From Bin80 sp965209015 (GTDB taxonomy: Bacteria > Bacteroidota > Rhodothermia > Rhodothermales > Bin80): a stretch of 64,000 nt of DNA. Of the stretch, positions 1 to 7,572 are shown in pieces. The position numbers were made by a program, and so were the translations under genes. Location: assembly GCA_965209015.1 (NCBI GenBank), contig OZ242367.1, forward strand, positions 744,001-808,000, written 5' to 3'. Under the pieces are notes generated by a model, which searched no databases, was not told the DNA's origin, and saw nothing but the letters and a program-made list of their open reading frames with translations. Positions within the stretch are counted from its first letter, which is position 1, and every line of letters starts with the position of its first letter.

Positions 1-1
1 T

Positions 2-868
2 GTTGATTTTTCCCCAGACGGGACCCAAGTAGCTTCAGGATCATGGGATAATAGCGTTCGTCTTTGGGATGTAACAGCGGGAGAGGAGGTACGCTTATTT
101 AGAGCACACCGAGATTGGGTAAACTCCTTGGCATTTTCTCCGGATGGGACTCGGCTGGTTTCTGGATCAGAAGATAACTCCATTATTTTGTGGGATATAG
201 CCTCTGGGGATATAGTTCGCCGCTTCACCGAACACTTTGAATCCGTGAATTCTGTGGCATTTTCCCAAGATGGAACTCAGATCATTTCTGGGTCAAATGA
301 TGCCAGCATTTTTTTGTGGGATATCTCTACGGGGGATGTGGTTCGCCGCTTCCCGGGGCATGGAGACTGGGTCACCACGGTAGCTTTTTCTTCCAGTGAG
401 ACTCAGATCATTTCTGGATCATTTGATGGTACCATTCGCTTTTGGGATTTGGACTCAGGGGAGCAAATTAGTCGCTTTGACCATGGAAGCCGAGTTTATT
501 CCATGGCTGTTTCCCGCGACGGACAGTTTCTTTCATCGGCCGGATGGGATGTGCTTGGTTTATGGGATGTCTCAACTATTGGATTACAGACAACTCCAGG
601 GGAAATAGAGGTTCCGTTAAGTTTTGTGCACTATCCGAATCCCGTAGGGGCTGTCGCTAAGGTAGAATATTCACTTTTGAAACCGGGTCAGGTTCAGTTG
701 TCGGTGTATGACCTTCTTGGGCGTGAGGTATCCATGCTACTGGATGCCATTCAGTCTGCCGGAGAGCACAGCTTGCAACTGAGCACTGAGACGCTTTCCG
801 GTGGGATGTACTTCCTAAAGTTTGTTACCGATGATCAGCAGGTGACGAGGTCACTCATCGTGCGTTGA
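2..868 (+). CDS. WD40 beta-propeller protein with T9SS sorting domain, copy 1 (5' cut by window)
   Basis: The reading frame is open from base 2, so the gene begins before the window. Five WD40 blades are visible, each with an FSPDGT-like strand and an LWD or FWD end. They are followed by a C-terminal domain opening with HYPNPVG and containing YDLLGREV and SGGMYFLKF, the signature of the type IX secretion (Por/type A) sorting domain. The product should be exported across the outer membrane and act as an extracellular or surface protein-interaction scaffold; the partner is unknown. It is the first of three tandem paralogues. Its last 189 bases differ from copy 2 at only two positions although upstream and downstream sequence is much less similar, which points to gene conversion. 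Confidence 0.9.
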   Translation, partial: VDFSPDGTQVASGSWDNSVRLWDVTAGEEVRLFRAHRDWVNSLAFSPDGTRLVSGSEDNSIILWDIASGDIVRRFTEHFESVNSVAFSQDGTQIISGSNDASIFLWDISTGDVVRRFPGHGDWVTTVAFSSSETQIISGSFDGTIRFWDLDSGEQISRFDHGSRVYSMAVSRDGQFLSSAGWDVLGLWDVSTIGLQTTPGEIEVPLSFVHYPNPVGAVAKVEYSLLKPGQVQLSVYDLLGREVSMLLDAIQSAGEHSLQLSTETLSGGMYFLKFVTDDQQVTRSLIVR

Positions 869-967
869 TGCCAACGAATAGATCATGATAACAGGCCAGA
901 CGGTTTCTGAATCCAAATGATCTACTAGTTTCGTTGGAGACTGAGTATGAGTTCATAGTTCACACGA

Positions 968-1206
968 TGGAACAACCAAAATCAACCAGTAGCGCCCTAT
1001 CGCGTTTCTCCGCAGTATCTTCAGAACCATGGGAAGCCCATGTATCGTGTGTTGATGTATTAACTGATAGCCGATATCTGCGAATGTCAATCGTTAAGTA
1101 GAGCCAGACGAGTGTACCCAAAACGAACGTAGTGCAATTATGGACAATGCCGGCCATGAGCATTTCTGCATCTATATATCACACGCCAGTAGATGCAGGA
1201 TCAAGT
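968..1206 (-). pseudogene. decayed fragment of the batD-like gene
   Basis: This intergenic stretch aligns over most of its length with about 10346-10590, the middle of the intact batD-like gene, in the same orientation. Shared islands include the part around CTATCGCG (about 995-1002), the ACCATGG stretch (1026-1032) and the segment before ATCAAGT near 1199-1206. In translation the minus strand reads SEDTAEKRD..LLVDFG where the intact protein has PEDATDIRD..PPVDFG. The flanks of the intact gene and roughly 600 bases between the WD40 stop and this region are missing, and no coherent long frame remains. It shows that a WD40 gene with its convergent downstream neighbour was once duplicated. The rest of the 869-1408 gap shows no gene. 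Confidence 0.65.
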
Positions 1207-1408
1207 AAATAGCAGTCTTTTAGGTATTCACTGGATCCAAATTTGTCAAGTCGTTCTCTATGCGGTGATCTATTCATTGAGGGTTAGACCTCCTTTGGAT
1301 GGAATAATCAGTATATTTGGGCGAAAGGGGGGATGAATCACGAGCTTCGCTAATCGAAACAATTCAAGCTCTTGGCGGGATTACTCATTCAAACATTTTC
1401 GTACAAAA

Positions 1409-3574
1409 ATGAGATACATCATTATTTTGTTGACTATAACATTGACTTCGCCTGTTTTGGGGCAAGCCCTCTGGACGGTTGAAGGTGAGGGGCATGGAGC
1501 TGGCGTCGCATCTGTAGTTTTTTCTCCAGACGGTACATTGATAGCTTCAGCATCGTTGGACAAGACTATCCGCTTGTGGGATTCGGCTACGGGGGATGAG
1601 GTACGACGCTTCGTGGGACACACAGAGTGGGTGAACACGATTGCTTTTTCTCCAGACGGAACTCAGTTGGCATCTGGATCTGGTGGTAACCTTGCCTCGG
1701 ACTTCACCGTCCGCTTGTGGGACGTAGCCTCTGGGGCAGAACTACGGCTCCTTGCGGGGCATACAGACCCCGTACGATCGGTGGATTTTTCTTCAGATGG
1801 AAGACTGCTTGCTTCTGCATCAGGAGAGACCATTCACCTGTGGGATGCGGACTCTGGGGAGGAGTTACGCCTCTTAACGGGGCATTCAGGTCAGGTTTAC
1901 TCGGTGGCCTTTTCTCCAAACGAGCCCCTATTGGCGTCCGCATCGGGAGACGAGACTATCCGTGTGTGGGATGTGACTTCTGGTCTTGAGGTAACCACTC
2001 TCACAGGACATGAAGAGGCAGTGAATTCAGTTGATTTTTCCATAGATGGGACTCAATTGGTGTCGGGATCAGGGGGCTTCCTTGGGTCAGATTTCAGCGT
2101 CCGTTTATGGGATGTGGCTACGGGGGATGAGGTAAGGGTTTTTCAGGGGCATACAGCCGCGGTTACCTCGGTAACTTTTTCTCCAAATGAAACCCAGATG
2201 GTTTCTGGATCTGAAGATAATACCATTCGCTTATGGGATTTGTCTACGGGGGATGAGGTACGTCGTTTCGATGGGATCATAGGAGGAGTATTCTCTGTGG
2301 CTTTTTCTCCTGATGGGTCTCAACTGGTAGCTGCATCATTTGATGGCAGTATATTCCTATGGGATGTAATAACAGCTCAGGAAACAGATCGTATCCATAG
2401 CCACACTTCCTATATTTTTGACATTGATTTTTCTTCCGATGGAGCTTTGCTGGTCTCTGGATCGATTGATCAGACCATTCGTTTATGGGATGTAGCCTCC
2501 GGAGATGAGATTCAACTCCTCTCAAGGCATATCACGCCTGTAACATCGGTAGACTTTTCCCCAGAAGAGGCTCTGCTGATCTCCGCAACCGCGGATTCCA
2601 TTCATATGTGGGATGTGGACACCGGGGCTATGGTGTCGCTATTTGAAGGACATACAGACGCAGTTACATCAGTGGCTTTTTCTCCCGCTGGGACACAACT
2701 GGCCTCTGCCTCGGTGGACCGTACCGTTCGTTTATGGGATGTGGCTACGGGGGACGAGGTGCAGCGTTTCTCTGGGCATATGGCATCGGTGAATGCCGTG
2801 GCTTTTTCTCCCGATGGAGCGACTTTGGTGTCTTCATCGGAAGATGGCACTATTCGTTTATGGGATGTGGCCACCGGATCTGAGTTGCTGAACTTACATG
2901 GAGATATAGAAGAGTTTGGTCCAGTGGCTTTTTCCCCCGACGGCACCCAGTTGGTATCTGTGGTATTTGAGATAGTAGACTTCAACCCAGTATACAGTAT
3001 AATTATGTGGGATGCTGCCACGGGGAATGAGATTCAGCGTTTTACTGGGCATACAGCTCCGGTGAATTCGGTGGTTTTTTCTCCTGATGGGACTAGGCTA
3101 ATTTCTGGAGCGGGATGGATATTAGGCACAGATTTTACGATTCGTATCTGGGATGTGGCTACGGGGGATGAAGTAGAGAGCTTGGACCATGGAAGCCCTG
3201 TCCGTACCATTGCTATTTCCAATAATGGACGCTACATTGCTTCAGCTGGAGTAGGTGCTTTAAGGCTCTGGGACGTCACCACTTTGGGGTTACGGACTGT
3301 ACAAGGGGAATTGGAGGTTCCATCGAATTTTATGCATTACCCAAATCCGGTAGGGGCTAACGCTACGGTTGAATACTCACTCTCAAAACCGGGTCAGGTT
3401 CAGTTGTCGGTGTATGACCTTCTTGGGCGCGAGGTATCCATGCTACTGGATGCCGTTCAGTCTGCCGGAGAGCACAGCTTGCAACTGAGCACTGAGACGC
3501 TTTCCGGTGGGATGTACTTCCTAAAGTTTGTTACCGATGATCAGCAGGTGACGAGGTCACTCATCGTGCGTTGA
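1409..3574 (+). CDS. secreted WD40 protein with 14 blades and T9SS sorting domain, copy 2
   Basis: The product has 721 residues. It starts with a signal peptide (MRYIIILLTITL, cleavage probable near LGQA), then 14 WD40 blades each ending in a (R/H/I)(L/M/I/V)WD motif, enough for two seven-bladed propellers. The C-terminal domain of about 80 residues begins at HYPNPVG and ends in SLIVR, a type A sorting domain of the type IX secretion system. It probably serves as a secreted or surface-bound interaction scaffold; no catalytic domain is present. Blade length is about 42 residues, with insertions in some blades (for example FLGSDFSVRLWD). It lies between partial copy 1 and the transposase/restriction block, and downstream flank similarity to copy 3 supports origin by segmental duplication. 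Confidence 0.93.
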   Translation: MRYIIILLTITLTSPVLGQALWTVEGEGHGAGVASVVFSPDGTLIASASLDKTIRLWDSATGDEVRRFVGHTEWVNTIAFSPDGTQLASGSGGNLASDFTVRLWDVASGAELRLLAGHTDPVRSVDFSSDGRLLASASGETIHLWDADSGEELRLLTGHSGQVYSVAFSPNEPLLASASGDETIRVWDVTSGLEVTTLTGHEEAVNSVDFSIDGTQLVSGSGGFLGSDFSVRLWDVATGDEVRVFQGHTAAVTSVTFSPNETQMVSGSEDNTIRLWDLSTGDEVRRFDGIIGGVFSVAFSPDGSQLVAASFDGSIFLWDVITAQETDRIHSHTSYIFDIDFSSDGALLVSGSIDQTIRLWDVASGDEIQLLSRHITPVTSVDFSPEEALLISATADSIHMWDVDTGAMVSLFEGHTDAVTSVAFSPAGTQLASASVDRTVRLWDVATGDEVQRFSGHMASVNAVAFSPDGATLVSSSEDGTIRLWDVATGSELLNLHGDIEEFGPVAFSPDGTQLVSVVFEIVDFNPVYSIIMWDAATGNEIQRFTGHTAPVNSVVFSPDGTRLISGAGWILGTDFTIRIWDVATGDEVESLDHGSPVRTIAISNNGRYIASAGVGALRLWDVTTLGLRTVQGELEVPSNFMHYPNPVGANATVEYSLSKPGQVQLSVYDLLGREVSMLLDAVQSAGEHSLQLSTETLSGGMYFLKFVTDDQQVTRSLIVR

Positions 3575-4384
3575 TCTCAACGAGAAGATCATAATGTCAG
3601 TCCACAAGATTATCAGATCCAATTAACCTAAGTAATTTTGACAGAGGCACAGCGAACATCAACTCTCATACGGGAAGCTTGGCTCAACTTAATAGATTGG
3701 TCAGGTAAAGGGTAAATCGTCTGAAAACTATACACCATCCCTACTACACACTGTCAGGGATCTGTATGTCTTATATCCACGATCGGATATAGGAATCGCC
3801 AAGTTTTGATTAGCCAAGCTACCTAACGAATAAAGGAATCAATAACTAAGTATGGTGATTTTTTATTGAGACAACTACAAAAGGCAGATGTCGTTGGTAT
3901 CAGATATTCATGGTGGCATAGAGCACATGAAACCAGCCTGACTTTACATAATCAAACCCAAGAAAGCGGACTGGTATTCAATCGCTGTATGATTGTGTTC
4001 AGTCTAAATCTTCCTATTGATTTTGGCTTGTTGATGTGGCGCAAATTTAGTTTCGTCCACAGGTTCTGCAAACGGCACAAGACTGAACTGTAATTCGCAT
4101 TCAGCTATTTATTCATTCGTTAGCTTATGATTTGATCTAAGCAACCGACCAGCTATTCATGGCAATTCTACAAATAATTTATCAAAGGAATTAACCTCAA
4201 TTATCAATCCAGCTATGTCGCTATCAACAACGGCCAGCATACCGTCTGGATGAGCTAAAACAGGTATGGAGAATGTATGAGCCATCTTAGGATGTAGATG
4301 GTTTTTGTTTGGGAATTATAGGGAATAGTTGAAATACTCTCAGTCTCTCTGACGTACACGGGGGTAGACAAAACAAATTCGAGG
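3575..4384. other. 810-base gap without a convincing gene
   Basis: The first 100 bases or so resemble the DNA behind WD40 copy 3: ACAGAGGC is followed by AGCGAA and ATCAA in both places. The rest matches nothing I recognise. A 75-codon open frame at 3866-4093 has no recognisable family, no good ribosome site and odd composition, so I do not call it. I looked before the transposase for an IS1595-type inverted repeat. A G-rich stretch at about 4358-4370 could be a left end, but I found no matching complement downstream. Confidence 0.6.
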
Positions 4385-5335
4385 TTGTATATTACGGCAA
4401 GCCATGGACGATCATACAGAGAAGGCATTACGCTTTTAGAACTTACAGAAAAGTTTCCCAATGAAGAATCCGCTCAAGAATGGTTTGAGAAAGTTCACTG
4501 GCCGGACGGGAAACTCTGTTGCCTGCGCTGCGGAAGTGGTAACGTGTACCGGTGTAAGCACAAGACCATGCCGTTTCGTTGCCGGGATTGCAAGAAGTAT
4601 TTCAGTGTCAAGACTGGAACGGCAATGGAATCCTCTAATTTGCCATTGAGGAAACGGGTATGTGCGATTTACTTGGAAAACACAGGTCTTAAAGGTGTAC
4701 CCTCTATGAAATTGCATAGAGGTATTGGGGTAAACCAACCTTGTACATGGCATATGCTTCACCGTATCCGTGAGGGATTGTTGCCAAAAATGATCAATGC
4801 GTTTGAGGGGCCGGAAGAGGTGTATAGGGCATACATCGGAGGCAAAGAATCCAACAAGCATGAGGATAAGAAACTCAATGCGGTTAGATGCACCGTAGGA
4901 AAGACGGCAGTACTCGTGAAGGATCGGGATTCCAATAAGATTTGCGCACAGGTGATTGAGGATAACACCAAGCGTACGATTCAGGATATTGTCAATAAGA
5001 CACGTGCCAAAGATGCCTCTGTATTCACCGATGAACATGGGAGTTATGAAGGGTTGACCAATCATACATCCTTCAATCACAGCCAGAAGCAATGGGCAGT
5101 GTCCACGATGCTTGGAGAGTTAGCCTATACGAGCGGCATAGAGAGTTTTTGGGCCGTCTTAAAGCGTGCCTATCACGGCACGTACCATCACCTAAGCAAG
5201 AAGCACTTGAACTGCTATGTAACGCGGTTCGCGGGCAAGCACAACCTCCGCGACTATGACACGATTGACCAGAGGGCAACGGTCGTGAGGGGCATGGTAG
5301 GCAAGCGGTTGGAGTACAAAGACCTAGTTGCATAA
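4385..5335 (+). CDS. IS1595/ISXO2-type transposase, probably catalytically dead
   Basis: This 316-residue DDE transposase has an N-terminal zinc ribbon (C46-x2-C49 and C66-x2-C69), the SMKLHR helix and the family's IGGKE..KHEDKK block. Catalytic residues 2 and 3 are visible as D216 in FTDEHGSY and E253 in GIESFW. The first Asp, normally in VDETYIGG, is missing: the protein reads VYRAYIGG, with Tyr encoded at 4823-4825. That should abolish strand transfer. The start is uncertain: TTG at 4385 gives the longest frame, and the family's usual N-terminus (LLELTEKFP) starts about 16 residues later, without a clear ATG. The next gene starts directly after the stop codon. Confidence 0.88.
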   Translation: MYITASHGRSYREGITLLELTEKFPNEESAQEWFEKVHWPDGKLCCLRCGSGNVYRCKHKTMPFRCRDCKKYFSVKTGTAMESSNLPLRKRVCAIYLENTGLKGVPSMKLHRGIGVNQPCTWHMLHRIREGLLPKMINAFEGPEEVYRAYIGGKESNKHEDKKLNAVRCTVGKTAVLVKDRDSNKICAQVIEDNTKRTIQDIVNKTRAKDASVFTDEHGSYEGLTNHTSFNHSQKQWAVSTMLGELAYTSGIESFWAVLKRAYHGTYHHLSKKHLNCYVTRFAGKHNLRDYDTIDQRATVVRGMVGKRLEYKDLVA

Positions 5336-6808
5336 ATGGACGAGATCACAGCATTCGGCAAAATATACACGCCCGCTTGGGTTGTGGACTATATGCTGAT
5401 TCCTTTGTTTGATGGAACACTAAAAAACGTTCGGATATGTGATCCTGCCTGTGGATCGGGAGACTTTCTTGTTCCGATAGCTAAACAGATTTGTGAGCGC
5501 GCACTTACAGCACCCAAGAGAGACCTTTCCCGATACATTGAGACCTTGAAGCATTTGACCGGATACGACATTGACACAAAAGCTGTTAGGCACTGTAGGC
5601 AAAGGTTGTCCTCTGTTTCAAGAGATGTGCTTGGTCAAGAATTTTCACAGGATTTCTGGCGTGTACAAGAAATTGATGCTATGGACGCACAGAAAGCAGA
5701 TCAAGAGCGTTTTGACTGGGTTGTAGGCAATCCCCCTTATGTTCGCATTCAGCACTTAGAAGCAGATCGTAGAGACAAAATCAAGCGTGCTGGATGGAAC
5801 TATTTCTATGGTTCAAGTGATCTTTACATTGTCTTTTTTGAATTGGGACTGCGGTTACTAAAAAACGGTGGCAACTTAAGATTCATTTCTCCCAGTGGAT
5901 GGATACGCAATGATGCGGGAAAGCTTATGCGTCAAGACGTGGAGTCTAGACACAGCATTATTTCGTTGTGTGATTTTCGTGATTATCAAGTCTTCCCCAG
6001 TGTGAGCACATATACTTGCATTACACAAATCCAAAAAGGGCAGAAACTTGGCAGGGAAGTAGTTCATCAATGGAATAACGGATCATTTTCGGTTCAAACC
6101 AACCTTGTTAAACATGAGTCAAGATGGGCTATTGCTGATCATCTCAAAGTGCCAACATCAGACTTCGTAAAGCTTTCTGATATTGCTAATATTCGTGTTG
6201 GCATTCAGACCTTAGCAGATAAAGTATTCATCCTTGAATTGGTTGGCCGGAAGGGCAACTTTTTAAGGGTAACAGATGGCCAAGAACAATTTTCGGTTGA
6301 AGAAAAAGCAGTAAGACGAATCCTGAAAGCATCTGTTATGAAACAGGGCAAAGACAAAGTTAACCGAGTAGTGATTTATCCTTATGACGGTGATGGGAAA
6401 TTAATTCCTGAAAACAAGTTTGCAGATCAATTTCCCTATGCCCATAGATGGCTTCTTTCAAACAAGGATCAACTGTTAGGACGAGATAAGGGTACATTCT
6501 GCGAATCAAAATGGTATGGTTATGGTCGTGAGGTGGGGATTCAAAGTGCGTTTGGACGCAAGATTTTAACGTCTGGTATGAACCCTAAACCAAACTTCCA
6601 AATCTGCAATGATCCCAATACATTGTTTTATTCCGGCTATGGCATCAAGCCACATGATGGAATAAGGTTGGCGACTTTACAGAAAGCCTTGAACAGTACC
6701 GAGATGGATCGGCACATAAAGACATTTGCACAACCGTTTCGCGGTGGATGGTACAGTTATGCAAAGCGTTATATTTCGGATTTTCCCATAGAAACGGCTT
6801 TTGTATGA
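5336..6808 (+). CDS. TaqI/Eco57I-type N6-adenine DNA methyltransferase
   Basis: This 490-residue protein transfers a methyl group from AdoMet to the N6 of adenine in a specific DNA site. Motif I is DPACGSGDF (residues 36-44), after the motif X-like YTPAWVVDYM (11-20). The catalytic motif IV is NPPY (132-135). FGSSDLYIVFFE-type motif VI sequence and LRFISPSGWI follow. The C-terminal 250 residues should carry the target-recognition domain (TaqI_C type), so methylase and specificity are on one chain. The ATG lies on the base after the transposase stop, and the stop overlaps the next start as ATGA, typical of a methylase-endonuclease pair. The recognition site cannot be read from the sequence. 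Confidence 0.9.
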   Translation: MDEITAFGKIYTPAWVVDYMLIPLFDGTLKNVRICDPACGSGDFLVPIAKQICERALTAPKRDLSRYIETLKHLTGYDIDTKAVRHCRQRLSSVSRDVLGQEFSQDFWRVQEIDAMDAQKADQERFDWVVGNPPYVRIQHLEADRRDKIKRAGWNYFYGSSDLYIVFFELGLRLLKNGGNLRFISPSGWIRNDAGKLMRQDVESRHSIISLCDFRDYQVFPSVSTYTCITQIQKGQKLGREVVHQWNNGSFSVQTNLVKHESRWAIADHLKVPTSDFVKLSDIANIRVGIQTLADKVFILELVGRKGNFLRVTDGQEQFSVEEKAVRRILKASVMKQGKDKVNRVVIYPYDGDGKLIPENKFADQFPYAHRWLLSNKDQLLGRDKGTFCESKWYGYGREVGIQSAFGRKILTSGMNPKPNFQICNDPNTLFYSGYGIKPHDGIRLATLQKALNSTEMDRHIKTFAQPFRGGWYSYAKRYISDFPIETAFV

Positions 6809-7572
6809 TTTCACCACTTAGAGAACGATTATTATCTGCAGTACAAAAAGCGTACCAGAGATATGTTAACAGTGGGCCACGTTCAACCAGCAAGATCAAG
6901 GCATTGCATGGATGGGTAATTGACGAATTGGAATCCATTCTAGGAATCGATTACCAAATCCAGGGATTGTCTGATTCCGGAGGTGGAGAGGCAAAGGTTC
7001 AAGGAAAGTATTACCCGAAAAATGTTGATGTAGCAATTTGGCGTTCAGGAACTACTTTGGGTGTTGTGAGCGTGAAATTTGTAATGACCAATTACAACCA
7101 AAACAAAACGAACTACTTTGAACAACAACTTGGTGAAACAGCCAATTTGCGAAGCAATGACATTGTTTTTGGACACATCATGCTACGAACTCACCCCACG
7201 CCATATTTGAAGCGAGATGGGGTGGTTAAGCAGAATGAGCAGGTTAATGATGGGGCGATAGAACTCTATGCACGATTAGCGCAGGATCATGGGAAACATC
7301 ATGTTCCTGATATACAGTGTGAGTATTCCAAACAAAAGAGCCACCGATTACGAGCGATGGGAGCCACCGATTACGAGCGATGGGAGCCACCAAATACGAT
7401 TGATGTGAGCCACCCATTCCGTCGGCGAAGTCGTGCACAGTATGTATGCAAGACGGGTTGCATTATGAGATGGATTCGTTCTTCAATTTTTGTTGAAAAT
7501 GAAATGCGGCATTATAATTCTGACCTTGGTACTGACGGCGACTGTTTCAGGTCAACCACTGTGGACATTTGA
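6805..7572 (+). pseudogene. truncated type II restriction endonuclease-like protein
   Basis: The start is the ATG overlapping the methylase stop (ATGA), giving translational coupling. Residues 1 to about 178 look like a genuine soluble protein with a PD-(D/E)XK-like core: VDVAIW (D75) then GVVSVKF (K91), followed by NYFEQQLGETANL. Position directly behind a type II methyltransferase supports a restriction endonuclease. From residue 179 (base 7339) the frame runs through a 23-base tandem repeat and then into the start of WD40 copy 3, so the natural C-terminus is lost and the last 75 codons are not authentic. I did not recognise a named endonuclease family. An enzyme cut this way may be inactive, leaving an orphan methylase. 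Confidence 0.6.
7339..7430. repeat. 23-base tandem repeat, four decaying copies (IS21-type end?)
   Basis: Four head-to-tail 23-base units begin with AGCCACC at 7339, 7362, 7385 and 7408. Units 1 and 2 are identical; unit 3 keeps AGCCACC..ATACGA..GATG; unit 4 keeps little beyond AGCCACC. Terminal arrays of short direct repeats near the tips are characteristic of IS21-family elements, so I read this as a leftover IS end. No istA or istB gene is nearby. It lies exactly where the endonuclease-like gene stops resembling a normal protein. Confidence 0.75.

Larger units (their letters stand above)
4385..7438. mobile_element. candidate acquired block: IS1595-type transposase, RM genes, IS-like end repeats
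   Basis: This block separates WD40 copies 2 and 3, which otherwise form one array. It holds a transposase gene, a DNA methyltransferase starting on the base after the transposase stop, a restriction-endonuclease-like gene coupled by ATGA, and a 23-base tandem repeat where the last gene loses its similarity to a normal protein. All genes point the same way. I could not identify paired terminal inverted repeats or a target duplication, so the borders are approximate. The block may be a passenger-bearing IS1595-family element, which are known, or separate insertions that happen to lie together. Confidence 0.4.

Noticed and set aside
960..1163. 67-codon minus-strand frame as a functional gene
   Set aside because: It corresponds to a decayed piece of the batD-like gene and does not keep its frame.
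3866..4093. 75-codon plus-strand open frame before the transposase
   Set aside because: No family resemblance, no convincing ribosome site and unusual composition (many Trp, His and Cys); most likely chance.
4358..4380. G-rich stretch as the left inverted repeat of the IS1595 element
   Set aside because: I could not find its complement behind the transposase, methylase or endonuclease gene.
7339..7430. The 23-base repeats as a CRISPR array
   Set aside because: Units are head to tail with no spacers, and they decay along the array.
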